From: a virus
Virus record (IMG/VR): IMGVR_UViG_3300018757_000034
Location: 1 to 53,742 of that record
DNA length: 53,742 nt
Direction: 5' to 3' (one strand)
Part shown: in pieces, positions 14,945 through 22,374 of the stretch
How positions within the stretch are numbered: the stretch's first letter is position 1
How the letters are laid out: the number at the start of each line of letters is the position of its first letter
Position numbers and translations under genes: made by a program
Notes under the pieces: model-generated
Told to the model about the DNA's origin: nothing
The model's input: only the letters and a program-made list of their open reading frames with translations
Databases searched by the model: none

Positions 14945-16088
14945 ACGATTCTCGTCCATAGTTCCCGAAAGAATAAAGATGGGACGAGAAGCCAGAGGAC
15001 TAACAACCAGAGAATTCGCAGAAATGATCGGAGTTTCTCACCAAATGATATCCAAGTATGAAAAAGGTCAATCAATTCCAGGATCACAAGTTCTTGATAA
15101 AATGGTTAAGGAATTGAACCTGCCATTTAGGTTCTTTTTGAAAACTAAGAAGGCAGCAGGAGAAGACAAAACAGTTTTCTTTAGAAGTAGAGCAGTTTCT
15201 TCTGTCAAATTAAAAAAAATACATGAAATCAAACTTGAGTGGTTAAAGGAAATTCAATATTATTTAGAAGATATTCTTGATTTTCCAAAAGTGAACTTTC
15301 CTAATCTTATTAATCAAAAAAATTTTTTTCAACCAGTACATTTTGAAGAAATTGATGAACTGGCAATGACCCTGAGAAAGTTTTGGAATCTAAATGAAGG
15401 TCCGATAAGTAATCTACTTTTGTTATTGGAGAAAAACGGTGTAATAATTAGTAAAGTAAATTTTTCAGATATAAAAATCGATGCCTGTTCTGAATGGGAT
15501 GAGAATGGAAGACCCTTTATTCTTTTAGGGAATAATAAACAATCGTCATCAAGAACTCGATTCGACTTAGCACATGAATTAGGTCATTTAATTTTACACC
15601 GGTATATTAAAAAAAGTGAATTTAACAATAAACAAATATATAAAAGAATAGAGGAAGAAGCTGATCGATTTGCTTCAGCATTTCTTATGCCTAGATCTTC
15701 GTTTATTGAGGAATTTGTAGGATCTTCCTTAGACTTTTTTGTTTTAATGAAAAAGAGATGGAAAGTGTCAATTCAAGCTCTTGTTTACAGGGCATCAGAT
15801 TTGGGTTTAATATCTGATTATCAAAAGTCTTATCTATGGAGGCAAATCTCTAGTAAGGGATGGAGAAAATCAGAACCATTTGAAGAGCTTATTGTAGAGG
15901 AACCTGTAGTTCTAAAACAAGCTTTTGAATTAATAATTAATCATGAAGTGAAGAGTAAAGGACAATTAGTTGATGATTTGTCTTTAAATCGTGAGGACAT
16001 AGAGGAGTTATCTAATGTTGAAAAAGGATTTTTGTTAGAATTTAATGAAAAGCCTTTGGAAGATAATATTCTTAACTTCAAAATTTAA
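14928..16088 (+). CDS. XRE helix-turn-helix fused to ImmA/IrrE-like metalloprotease
   Basis: A 386-residue protein. Residues about 14-70 are an XRE DNA-binding domain (RIKMGREARGLTTREFAEMI, then SHQMISKYEKGQ). Residues about 145-260 are a COG2856 zinc-protease domain with HELGH at 216-220 and the third-ligand region EEEADRFASAFLMP. The C-terminal 120 residues are helical and of unknown role. The GTG start follows CAAGGAGTGCTAAAAA. It is coupled to the 214-residue gene. It differs from the lysogeny ImmA at 4138, which has no DNA-binding domain. It is likely the regulator and protease of an independent accessory system. A strong terminator follows. Confidence 0.8.
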   Translation: MEDRLKRFSSIVPERIKMGREARGLTTREFAEMIGVSHQMISKYEKGQSIPGSQVLDKMVKELNLPFRFFLKTKKAAGEDKTVFFRSRAVSSVKLKKIHEIKLEWLKEIQYYLEDILDFPKVNFPNLINQKNFFQPVHFEEIDELAMTLRKFWNLNEGPISNLLLLLEKNGVIISKVNFSDIKIDACSEWDENGRPFILLGNNKQSSSRTRFDLAHELGHLILHRYIKKSEFNNKQIYKRIEEEADRFASAFLMPRSSFIEEFVGSSLDFFVLMKKRWKVSIQALVYRASDLGLISDYQKSYLWRQISSKGWRKSEPFEELIVEEPVVLKQAFELIINHEVKSKGQLVDDLSLNREDIEELSNVEKGFLLEFNEKPLEDNILNFKI

Positions 16089-16090
16089 AA

Positions 16091-16118
16091 GTCCAAGACG
16101 GAGAGCCTGCGGACACTA
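16091..16118 (+). repeat. 28-bp direct repeat, copy 1
   Basis: AGTCCAAGACGGAGAGCCTG continues to CGGACACT and matches 20720-20747 at 27 of 28 positions. Copy 2 is inside a coding frame (QEGEPADTD), whereas copy 1 is non-coding and directly follows the 14.3-16.1 kb pair. It may be a recombination scar of a duplicated small gene. Confidence 0.8.
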
Positions 16119-16160
16119 AACCAGCGCAAAAAAGCGTTTGTTTAGTGTCTTTTTTATTTT
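16113..16160 (+). terminator. Rho-independent terminator after the cargo pair
   Basis: GACACTAAAC pairs with GTTTAGTGTC around an inner AGCGC/GCG stem, and is followed by TTTTTTATTTT. It isolates the 14.3 kb cargo pair from the late regulator. Confidence 0.85.
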
Positions 16161-16175
16161 AAGGAGGGGTGGATC

Positions 16176-16559
16176 TTGTTAGCTAAACAATTGGCTTTTC
16201 TACCGCCTATAGACGAAAAAGAAGTCAGAAATACGATGATAAGGGAGCTGAAAAGGTACAAGGCTTTGAAGGTCCAGCTTGAAAACCGGAAAGAACGGGA
16301 AGCAGCTGGGATGAATAACCTTTTCCCCAAGCTCAGAGACCAGAACTCTTTAAATGAATTGAAAGTTTGTCAGATGGACAGGGCGCTTAAACAAAGCCTT
16401 GATGTTGATGAATTAAAGATTATAAAGGCCAAGTATCTCTCTTCCCAAAAAATAAAGGACATTGAGATTTATATGGAGATGGGGTTGAAAAAGGACAAAT
16501 ACTATCAGATCAAACGGCAGGCCATTTATAATCTGGCCACAGCTCTCGGGATAATATAG
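16176..16559 (+). CDS. ArpU-family late transcription regulator
   Basis: A 127-residue protein with the family opening KQLAFLPPIDEKEVR and a C-terminal sigma-region-4-like helix-turn-helix (DVDELKIIKAKYLSS, then MGLKKDKYYQIKRQAIYNLA). ArpU-type proteins activate phage late operons in Firmicutes. TTG 16176 follows AAGGAGGGGTGGATC. It occupies the position of PBSX Xpf at the early/late boundary. The genes that follow immediately are lysogenic cargo, so its targets are probably the promoters before the packaging genes. Confidence 0.85.
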   Translation: MLAKQLAFLPPIDEKEVRNTMIRELKRYKALKVQLENRKEREAAGMNNLFPKLRDQNSLNELKVCQMDRALKQSLDVDELKIIKAKYLSSQKIKDIEIYMEMGLKKDKYYQIKRQAIYNLATALGII

Positions 16560-16577
16560 CGTGGCTTATTTAAAAAA

Positions 16578-16661
16578 CCGCAATAGCATTTAAATTTAAT
16601 CTCCTAAAATCACCCCCACTAAATCAATGATTCTTAATCCCTTCTTAAATTGCTATTGCGG
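16578..16661 (+). repeat. 11-bp perfect inverted repeat spanning the gap before rap
   Basis: CCGCAATAGCA (16578-16588) is the reverse complement of TGCTATTGCGG (16651-16661), with a 62-base loop. The outer half-sites (CCGCAA and TTGCGG) equal ComA half-site sequences, so it may be part of the rap control region rather than an RNA stem. Confidence 0.6.
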
Positions 16662-16695
16662 GGGTAACCGAAAATTTAATTGCGGTGGTCCGAAC
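16656..16695 (+). promoter_or_regulatory. Two ComA-box-like sites upstream of rap
   Basis: The ComA consensus is TTGCGG-N4-CCGCAA. TTGCGG-TGGT-CCGAAC at 16680-16695 keeps the spacing, the left half and four of six positions of the right half. TTGCGGGGGTAACCGAAA at 16656-16673 is a weaker copy 24 bases upstream. The host rapA, rapC, rapE and rapF genes are under ComA control, so this prophage rap is probably switched on at high cell density. Confidence 0.65.
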
Positions 16696-16717
16696 GTCTT
16701 TTTCAAATGGTGGAATA

Positions 16718-16745
16718 TTGTTAAAATTTACATCATTAGTATAGT
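16718..16745 (+). promoter_or_regulatory. Candidate SigA promoter of rap
   Basis: TTGTTA (16718-16723) and TATAGT (16740-16745) are spaced by 16 bases, just downstream of the ComA-box-like sites and 20 bases before the TTG start. The suboptimal elements fit an activator-dependent promoter. Confidence 0.5.
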
Positions 16746-16764
16746 TAAGGGAAGGGTGAAAAGG

Positions 16765-17892
16765 TTGGATAGAATCTCATCTGCAGAAGTGGGGATGAAA
16801 ATTACTGAGTGGCACCAGCATATTCAAAAATTCAATGTGACAGACGCCGAAATGCTTAAAGCTGAAATTGAAAGGGATATAGAGGTTATGGAAGAAGATC
16901 AGGATTTACTAATCTATTATCAATTGATGGCTTTCCGCCATAGTATAATGATTGAATATATAGCACCTTCAGGTGAAAAACAGATGGAATTATCAGAATA
17001 TTTAAAGAGGATTGAAGGGAATAAACGAAAATTAGATCACATGCTCACGTATTATTATAATTTTTTTCGAGGGATGTATGAATTTAGGAATGGAGAATAT
17101 ACGAAGGCAATTACTTATTATAAAAGAGCTGAACGTCAATTTCCTGCTATATCAGATTCGATTGAGAAAGCGGAATTTTACTTTAAAATGGCTGAAGTCT
17201 ACTACCATATGAAAATGACCCACGTTTCAATGTATTTTGCAGAGCGAGCATATAACATTTACAAAAAATATGAACTCTATTCTGTTCGCCTTATTCAGTG
17301 TCATTTTGTCATTGCTGGAAATTATGATGATTTAGAGAATCATGAGAAGGCTCTTCCACACCTAAATAAAGCACTTAGAGGCGCAGAACTATTAAAAAAG
17401 AAAAATCTACAGATATACGCTTCTGCTTTTTACAATCTTGGCAACTGCTATCACAAAATGGACAACTTAAACAAGGCTGCAAGATATATTGAACAAGCTC
17501 TAGTTCAATATAAAAAATTAAAATCAAAAAATTTGCCGCAAGCATACCACGACTTGGCGCTAATCAATTTCAAACAAAATAAGTATGATAAAGCCAGGGA
17601 TTATTACCGCAAAGGGCTGAGAAGTGCTGTGGAACTTAAAGATAATCTGTTTATAAGCCTTTTTGAAGCTCTCGAGTCACTTTATATAAAACGTGGTGAA
17701 ACTACATCGCTTTTTAAAATTTTCAATCGATTGGAAACAAGCAAAGGATTTCCGTATTTGGAAGAGCTGGCATTGTTAGCCGGCACCTATCTAGATTATA
17801 ATGGAAAAACAGAGGATAGTCTCATCTGTCTTAAAAAGATGGTCTATGCTCAAAAGCAAATATTGAAGGGGGAATGTTTGTATGAAGTCTAA
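16765..17892 (+). CDS. rap: Rap-family response-regulator aspartate phosphatase/inhibitor
   Basis: A 375-residue protein made of an N-terminal three-helix bundle (about 1-75) and repeated TPR units (KAITYYKRAERQF, NLGNCYHKMDNLNKAARYIE, LALINFKQNKYDKARDYYRK). Rap proteins dephosphorylate Spo0F or block ComA/DegU, and are inhibited by a Phr pentapeptide. TTG 16765 is chosen because GGGAAGGGTGAAAAG precedes it and the protein then begins like other Raps (EVGMKITEWHQHIQKFNV). The phr gene overlaps its end. In skin the equivalent locus is rapE-phrE. The exact target cannot be read from sequence. Confidence 0.95.
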   Translation: MDRISSAEVGMKITEWHQHIQKFNVTDAEMLKAEIERDIEVMEEDQDLLIYYQLMAFRHSIMIEYIAPSGEKQMELSEYLKRIEGNKRKLDHMLTYYYNFFRGMYEFRNGEYTKAITYYKRAERQFPAISDSIEKAEFYFKMAEVYYHMKMTHVSMYFAERAYNIYKKYELYSVRLIQCHFVIAGNYDDLENHEKALPHLNKALRGAELLKKKNLQIYASAFYNLGNCYHKMDNLNKAARYIEQALVQYKKLKSKNLPQAYHDLALINFKQNKYDKARDYYRKGLRSAVELKDNLFISLFEALESLYIKRGETTSLFKIFNRLETSKGFPYLEELALLAGTYLDYNGKTEDSLICLKKMVYAQKQILKGECLYEV

Positions 17893-18019
17893 AATGAAGA
17901 TCGGTTTAGGGATTATGATAATTGGACTTGGTTTTCTCAGTCATTTTTCGAACAACGATGATATGAACACAGCTTCAAGAAACATCACAAGCGCACCCAG
18001 TCATTATTTTGTTGTTTAA
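17882..18019 (+). CDS. phr: Phr signalling-peptide precursor, PhrE-like
   Basis: A 45-residue precursor starting MKSKMKIGLGIMIIGLGFLS (a signal peptide) followed by an exported tail with ASRNITSAP. PhrE of B. subtilis gives the pentapeptide SRNVT in the same setting (EASRNVTLAPTHEF), so the mature signal here is predicted to be SRNIT. The gene overlaps the last 11 bases of rap, as usual for rap-phr cassettes, and has GAAGGGGGAATG upstream. The peptide would be exported, trimmed, re-imported by Opp and would inhibit the Rap protein. Confidence 0.9.
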   Translation: MKSKMKIGLGIMIIGLGFLSHFSNNDDMNTASRNITSAPSHYFVV

Positions 18020-18049
18020 CTAAAAAATGAGTTTTTGGATTATCCTTTT

Positions 18050-18075
18050 AGCCGTTTTATTAGCGGCTTTTTTTT
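18050..18075 (+). terminator. Terminator after phr
   Basis: AGCCG and CGGCT form a short stem followed by eight T residues. The next 145 bases hold only a leader with TTGACA at about 18143 and a possible TAAAAT element before the toxin gene. Confidence 0.8.
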
Positions 18076-18222
18076 ATGTATTTCAAACACTCAACAAATA
18101 GGTTTAATGACCTGATCCCAAGGATTCATTTTCACGGATTGACAGGATTTATTCACCAATTCTTTTCTATAAAGTGGTAAAATATTTCGTGGTATGTCAC
18201 TTTTGTATTAGAGGAGAATGCT

Positions 18223-19887
18223 ATGAAAACTCTTGATGTTCAGGCGTTGCACAAAGCCATTGATCAAACGCTGGAACAATTAAAACATCAATCAGACGAA
18301 TTCGCCAAAGTCAAAAAAGCCGTAGAGGGTATTACATCACTTGATGATGCTTTACAGGGAAAAGGAGGAGACGCAATTCGTGCGTTTTATAAGGAATGTC
18401 ACACCCCTTTTCTACAGTTCTATGATACTTTCATAGAGGAATACAGTTCCACGCTAAAGAAAATGAAAAGCACGTTGAATTCCCTTGAACCAAACCACAA
18501 CGGATTTATATCGCAAACCTTCCTCGAACACGAGCTGGAACAAGGGGTGAATGCAGCCGACCGCACAACGAAGCGTTTGGTATCGAAAACAAATGCCACG
18601 ATCGCAAAAGTCAGCCACATTGTCGATTTGCCCGATTTGAATGACAGCGGTTTTCATGAACAGAATCAGAAAGCCTTAAAGGAAATCAATCAGACAATTG
18701 AAAAGCTACATGCTTTTGACCGCGAACAAACAAGCGCTCTTAAAACTGCTGAACAAGACCTTGAAACGATGCAAAAATACATCACAGAGCTTGAGAAAAT
18801 GTACACAGGCCCAAAAATCGAGATCACAAGCTATAAAAAAGGCTCAATTTTAAAACCGGATGAGAATACAAACATTAACGGTCCGGTCGGCGGTCTAAAA
18901 GGAGCGTTAGAAAATGCTGAGCCTTCTCCGATGGAAATCATGCTAAAAAAATTGTCCGATCAAGAAGCATCTGAAGTCGATTCACTTACCAAAGCAGACC
19001 ATTCTAAAAAGATTGATACAGGTATTCGCATCATCAAAGGCAAAGTATATAATATGAAGGGATACAAAAAGCTCGGTTCTGTCGATGTCACCGATGAAAT
19101 CGGTACAGGCAAGGACTTCGTCGGCGGTTCGTACATGCTTTATTCAAACGGTCAAATTGTCCGAAAATACATATCCGGCGGTGAAGTGAAATACGAACTT
19201 GTCAGTCGCATACCGGAAAGCAGAGTGAAGAAAAGCAACATTGAAAAAGCTCTTGATTGGGCTAAAGACACAGTTGGAGAATTGTCCGGTGGTTATGATG
19301 GTTATAGAGCGATAACAGGTGTTGACCCTGTGACTGGTGAAAAACTATCCGTCACTGACCGTATCCTGTCCGGTGTTTCTGTCATACCCGCTACTAAAGT
19401 AGTCAAGGTAGGAAAATATGTTTTCAAAGCGAATAAAGGTGCGAAGACGGCGAAAAGGGTTTCGACCAGTACTGCTAAAAGGCCAGGGGGATATCTCAAG
19501 GAAGATGTTGATGAACATGGCTATTTAAGCCCAGGGGTTAATCGTGCACCAGGTAACAAAAATATTGCTTCTGATAATCGGGTACAGTCTCACCACCCAA
19601 TACAAAATGAATGGGCGAAAAGATGGGCTAAAGAAGGTGGATTTGATTATAACGAAAAGAAAGCATCCGCAATACTTCTCCCGTCAAGCTCTGGCCTTTC
19701 ACACGCAAAAATCTCTTCGATGCAAAGAAAGCGAAGAAAAATTGAGGGATTTAATACTGACATACGTTATGAATTTAATGTGAGTTATAGGGAAATGATT
19801 GAAGCAGGTGTTGATCAAAAAGCTACCCGAAAAGCAATGAAGGATGCATATAAATATTTCGATGGTTTGGGAGGTTTTGTAAAGTGA
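18223..19887 (+). CDS. LXG polymorphic toxin with C-terminal SHH-type nuclease
   Basis: A 554-residue toxin delivered by the host type VII secretion system. Residues 1-205 are the LXG export domain (MKTLDVQALHKAIDQTLEQL, long helices). A linker and pretoxin region follow (GGYDGYRAITGVDPVTGEKL at about 355-375). The C-terminal 115 residues form an HNH/endonuclease VII-superfamily toxin: the SHH signature is at 456-458 (VQSHHPIQNEWAKRWA), with a later conserved SHAKI. The predicted activity is DNA cleavage in competing Bacillus. The start follows AGAGGAGAATGCT. The downstream immunity gene overlaps by 4 bases. Skin carries a comparable LXG pair (yqcG-yqcF), so this is a recurrent prophage cargo. 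Confidence 0.92.
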   Translation: MKTLDVQALHKAIDQTLEQLKHQSDEFAKVKKAVEGITSLDDALQGKGGDAIRAFYKECHTPFLQFYDTFIEEYSSTLKKMKSTLNSLEPNHNGFISQTFLEHELEQGVNAADRTTKRLVSKTNATIAKVSHIVDLPDLNDSGFHEQNQKALKEINQTIEKLHAFDREQTSALKTAEQDLETMQKYITELEKMYTGPKIEITSYKKGSILKPDENTNINGPVGGLKGALENAEPSPMEIMLKKLSDQEASEVDSLTKADHSKKIDTGIRIIKGKVYNMKGYKKLGSVDVTDEIGTGKDFVGGSYMLYSNGQIVRKYISGGEVKYELVSRIPESRVKKSNIEKALDWAKDTVGELSGGYDGYRAITGVDPVTGEKLSVTDRILSGVSVIPATKVVKVGKYVFKANKGAKTAKRVSTSTAKRPGGYLKEDVDEHGYLSPGVNRAPGNKNIASDNRVQSHHPIQNEWAKRWAKEGGFDYNEKKASAILLPSSSGLSHAKISSMQRKRRKIEGFNTDIRYEFNVSYREMIEAGVDQKATRKAMKDAYKYFDGLGGFVK

Positions 19888-20540
19888 TTGATTTATCAAT
19901 GGTTTCAGATTTGATAAAAAATATTCCAGCAAGTGAAAGTGAAATTCAAGAGTCAGAAGATATTCTACAAGCTAAATTACCAAATGTATATAAGGATTTA
20001 TTAAGAAATACAAATGGTTTTTCAATTGGTGGTGAGGTGGCTATTTATGGTACAGAAGATATTGTGGAAAGAAACGAGACATGGGAAGTAGATGAATATG
20101 CAAGAGGATATGTCGCTATTGGAGATGATGGCGGAGGTAATGTTTTCTTAATGTTTCAAAATGAAAAGGAAACAGAAGTATTGATTGTTGACTCTGGGGA
20201 TATGGATCCAAGCCATGCTACTGTAATCACTTCAGATTTTATTGAATGGGTGAATAGTGGTTGTATTATAAGGGAATCGGAACAGAAAACAATAAGTGAG
20301 CCACCTGATACATGCAATATAGTGTTAGCAAAGCCCCTTGATGGAGGATTGAAAGATTTAATAAAAATAAAGAATATATTAGGTATTGAGATTTCAACAG
20401 CGGATCTACTAAAGGGTTCAAAAAATCCCCCTTATTTATTAATGGAAAGATTCCCATATGGAAAGGCAAAGAAACTAATTGAAAAATTAGGACCCATTGG
20501 TACGGTGCTGAGATTAGAGCCGATTGTCAAAGATAACTAA
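19884..20540 (+). CDS. SUKH (SMI1/KNR4) immunity protein with an extra L7/L12-like domain
   Basis: A 218-residue protein. Residues 15-128 are a SMI1/KNR4 domain, with the family pattern SESEIQESEDILQAKLPNVY, LRNTNGFSIGG, GYVAIGDDGGGNVFLM and a final FIEWVNSG. These proteins bind and neutralise the nuclease encoded upstream. Residues about 144-212 form a separate domain, NIVLAKPLDGGLKDLIKIKN, then ILGIEISTADLLKG and GKAKKLIEKLGPIGTVLRLE. The spacing resembles the ribosomal protein L7/L12 C-terminal fold. The GTG start overlaps the toxin stop. The first assignment is secure; the second is inference. Confidence 0.88.
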   Translation: MIDLSMVSDLIKNIPASESEIQESEDILQAKLPNVYKDLLRNTNGFSIGGEVAIYGTEDIVERNETWEVDEYARGYVAIGDDGGGNVFLMFQNEKETEVLIVDSGDMDPSHATVITSDFIEWVNSGCIIRESEQKTISEPPDTCNIVLAKPLDGGLKDLIKIKNILGIEISTADLLKGSKNPPYLLMERFPYGKAKKLIEKLGPIGTVLRLEPIVKDN

Positions 20541-20577
20541 TATTAACGAATTAAAGAGAAATATTGCTGAAATCACC

Positions 20578-20616
20578 AAAACCTTGATTGGCTATTGCCT
20601 TTCAAGGTTTTTTATG
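20578..20616 (+). terminator. Terminator after the toxin-immunity pair
   Basis: AAAACCTTGA pairs with TCAAGGTTTT around a 14-base loop and is followed by TTATG. It closes the LXG/SUKH unit. Confidence 0.75.
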
Positions 20617-20654
20617 TTCCAATCCGAGAAAAATCCGACAAAAAGGGGGATAAA

Positions 20655-20942
20655 ATGGGGGACTTTTTCTATTCCACTTTGTCATACGATAGAGACAAGA
20701 AAAACGAACGTGAATATCGAGTCCAAGAAGGAGAGCCTGCGGACACTGATCTTTTGCACAAGGATGTTGTGCAGCTGATTGGTGGCCGCTTTTTTATTGG
20801 CCAGAATGGGAGACGCACCTTTCCCTTATCAAGTGTGAACTCGGATGTATCGAATGATGATGAAGGTCGTCAGCTTCACAGGAGGAGCGGCTGGAGTCTA
20901 TGCAGGATTGCGCGCGATAGTCACGGGGAACGCAAGCGGTGA
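20655..20942 (+). CDS. Small phage protein; C-terminus may be frameshifted
   Basis: The ATG after AAAGGGGGATAAA encodes MGDFFYSTLSYDRDKKNERE, then QEGEPADTDLLHKDVVQLIG and GRFFIGQNGRRTFPLSSVNS. The first 65 residues look like a genuine small protein. The last 30 (SNDDEGRQLHRRSGWSLCRI onward) are arginine-rich and lie antiphase over the next gene, so the true end may be earlier in relatives. The frame contains direct-repeat copy 2. Function unknown. Confidence 0.55.
   Translation: MGDFFYSTLSYDRDKKNEREYRVQEGEPADTDLLHKDVVQLIGGRFFIGQNGRRTFPLSSVNSDVSNDDEGRQLHRRSGWSLCRIARDSHGERKR
20720..20747 (+). repeat. 28-bp direct repeat, copy 2
   Basis: Matches 16091-16118 with one mismatch (A for C at position 11). 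This copy is in frame within the small gene at 20655, so it is presumably the parent; the two copies bracket the late regulator, rap-phr and LXG/SUKH genes. Confidence 0.8.
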
Positions 20943-21042
20943 GATCCCGTTTGCAAAGGAAGTCATTTTTATATGGCTCCCTATAATCTTTGCGTCCTCC
21001 TGGAGATTAGCCGGAGCCATTTTTAATTCAAAAAGCGAATAG
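20845..21042 (+). CDS. Small membrane protein, start uncertain
   Basis: Up to 65 residues with two likely membrane segments, SFTGGAAGVYAGLRAI and VIFIWLPIIFASSWRLAGAI. Four in-frame ATG codons (20845, 20854, 20857, 20860) are available, none with a good ribosome binding site, so translation probably depends on the overlapping upstream gene. The holin-like size is notable, but the position is far from the lysis genes. Confidence 0.5.
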   Translation: MYRMMMKVVSFTGGAAGVYAGLRAIVTGNASGEIPFAKEVIFIWLPIIFASSWRLAGAIFNSKSE

Positions 21043-21077
21043 CGCAAGGTGGTGTTTATTCGATAAGGAGAATGAGT

Positions 21078-21248
21078 ATGGAGTTGAAAGATGTTTTATC
21101 AGCGAACACGAAGCAACAGCTTAAAAAAGCGTTAAGCCCTTCAACGAAGGCAGATGAACCTTTAACGAGGCGAGATTGGGAAGAGATTATGGGAATCAGG
21201 AAAGACACTTACAAACGACTAGGCGGGCGCATTCGCCGAAAACAGTAG
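21078..21248 (+). CDS. Small basic phage protein (56 residues)
   Basis: ATG 21078 follows AAGGAGAATGAGT. The product begins MELKDVLSANTKQQLKKALS, has a helix-turn-helix-like stretch (TRRDWEEIMGIRKDTYKR), and ends GGRIRRKQ. It is probably a DNA-binding or scaffolding accessory; the family is not recognised by name. Confidence 0.65.
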   Translation: MELKDVLSANTKQQLKKALSPSTKADEPLTRRDWEEIMGIRKDTYKRLGGRIRRKQ

Positions 21249-21324
21249 TAAGAAAGCTTTTCCCGGTAACGAATGCACCTAAATATTAAAAAAACACTTC
21301 CGATATATACAGGGGGTGATATTT

Positions 21325-21816
21325 ATGAGAGATAGTAATGAAAAAATTGAGTTTGGTAAAATCAAAACCATAGAAATATATTTGCAACGATTTCAAAAGA
21401 ACCTACATAAAAAAAGCTTAGCTGATCAGATTGCATTTAAAGATGAAATCAAAAAACGTCATGATAAAAAGGAAATTCAAATGTTCCTGGGCAGGCTGGA
21501 AGATCAGATTGAAAATAAAAAAGCTTTAAATCACTTTACTACTGCTTTTTTTGCAATTCTATCTTTTGTTTTGGGAAGTACATTGAATTATGGTCTTAAA
21601 CTTGTGACTGAGGCAGATGCAGATGTTGCTCCTACAATTATCCTTTTGGTTTTTTATGCTGCCGTAGTAATTTGGTTTGTGCTATCAGGTTGGGAATCAA
21701 GGAACCTTAAAAAGCTGAGCCTTTATAAAAGGCTATTACAAGAGTGTTTAGATGAATCACCGGAAAAAAGACATTTTAGAAGAGTACAAAAAAGTACCAG
21801 ACACCTTACTAAATAA
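21325..21816 (+). CDS. Two-pass membrane protein, unknown
   Basis: A 163-residue protein with a charged N-terminal helical region (about 1-68), membrane segments at about 71-92 and 102-122, and a basic C-terminal tail. The ATG follows AGGGGGTGATATTT. It is AT-rich and located in the accessory stretch between the toxin cargo and the methyltransferase. A role in superinfection exclusion is conceivable, but nothing in the sequence proves it. A short hairpin and T-run (GGTGTTTTTTT) follow the stop. Confidence 0.65.
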   Translation: MRDSNEKIEFGKIKTIEIYLQRFQKNLHKKSLADQIAFKDEIKKRHDKKEIQMFLGRLEDQIENKKALNHFTTAFFAILSFVLGSTLNYGLKLVTEADADVAPTIILLVFYAAVVIWFVLSGWESRNLKKLSLYKRLLQECLDESPEKRHFRRVQKSTRHLTK

Positions 21817-21844
21817 GGTGTTTTTTTATTGGAGGCGATACATC

Positions 21845-22366
21845 ATGGATATTAGAACCATACCAGTAGAAAAGATTAACCCTGCCCCATATAATCCGCG
21901 CATTGATCTGCAGCAAGTTGATCCAGAATACGAAGCACTTAAACAGTCTATGACTCGTTTTGGTGCAGTCGAACCATTAGTCTGGAATGAAAGGACTGGC
22001 AACCTTGTAGGCGGCCACCAACGCTTTAAAATCCTCATGGAAGAAAATCCAAAGACACTCCTGGTTTCAGTTGTAAATCTGGATGAGGCTGAGGAAAAAG
22101 CGCTCAACCTGGCTTTAAATAAGATCAGCGGCGACTGGGATGATTACAAACTTGAACAGGTTTTAGAAGACCTGCAACACAATAATTTTGATCTATCCCT
22201 TACAGGCTTTTCAGAAAGTGAAATAGATGAAATCTTGGGAGATCTGGCTGAGCATGAAGGCAACGGAGGAAAAATCAATGACAGCCAGGAATTAGACCTG
22301 GATGATTATGAAGATGATCATTTCCAACATACTTGCCCGAAATGCGGATTTTCATTTAACGAATAG
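21845..22366 (+). CDS. ParB/sulfiredoxin-domain protein with a C-terminal CPKC motif
   Basis: A 173-residue protein. Residues 1-95 are a ParB-like N-terminal domain: IPVEKINPAPYNPRI, FGAVEPLVWNERTGNLVGGH, and the GGHQR-containing nucleotide-binding turn. The acidic C-terminus carries CPKCGFSF, a single zinc-knuckle half-site. ParB-like proteins next to DNA methyltransferases are common in phages, where they may act as nucleases or DNA-binding partners; some family members hydrolyse CTP. The gene ends 8 bases before the methyltransferase start. The start follows GGAGGCGATACATC. Confidence 0.85.
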   Translation: MDIRTIPVEKINPAPYNPRIDLQQVDPEYEALKQSMTRFGAVEPLVWNERTGNLVGGHQRFKILMEENPKTLLVSVVNLDEAEEKALNLALNKISGDWDDYKLEQVLEDLQHNNFDLSLTGFSESEIDEILGDLAEHEGNGGKINDSQELDLDDYEDDHFQHTCPKCGFSFNE

Positions 22367-22374
22367 GTGATTAC

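Noticed and set aside
16627-16764. Extra 46 residues at the N-terminus of the Rap protein
   Set aside because: This stretch contains the ComA-box-like sites and the promoter; the TTG at 16765 has a good site and matches Rap family starts.
20595-20654. Upstream extension of the 20655 gene
   Set aside because: It starts inside the terminator of the toxin-immunity unit; ATG 20655 has AAAGGGGGATAAA.
16091-20747. The 28-bp direct repeats as attachment sites of a nested integrative element
   Set aside because: No recombinase gene lies between them and one copy is part of a coding frame; a duplication scar is simpler.
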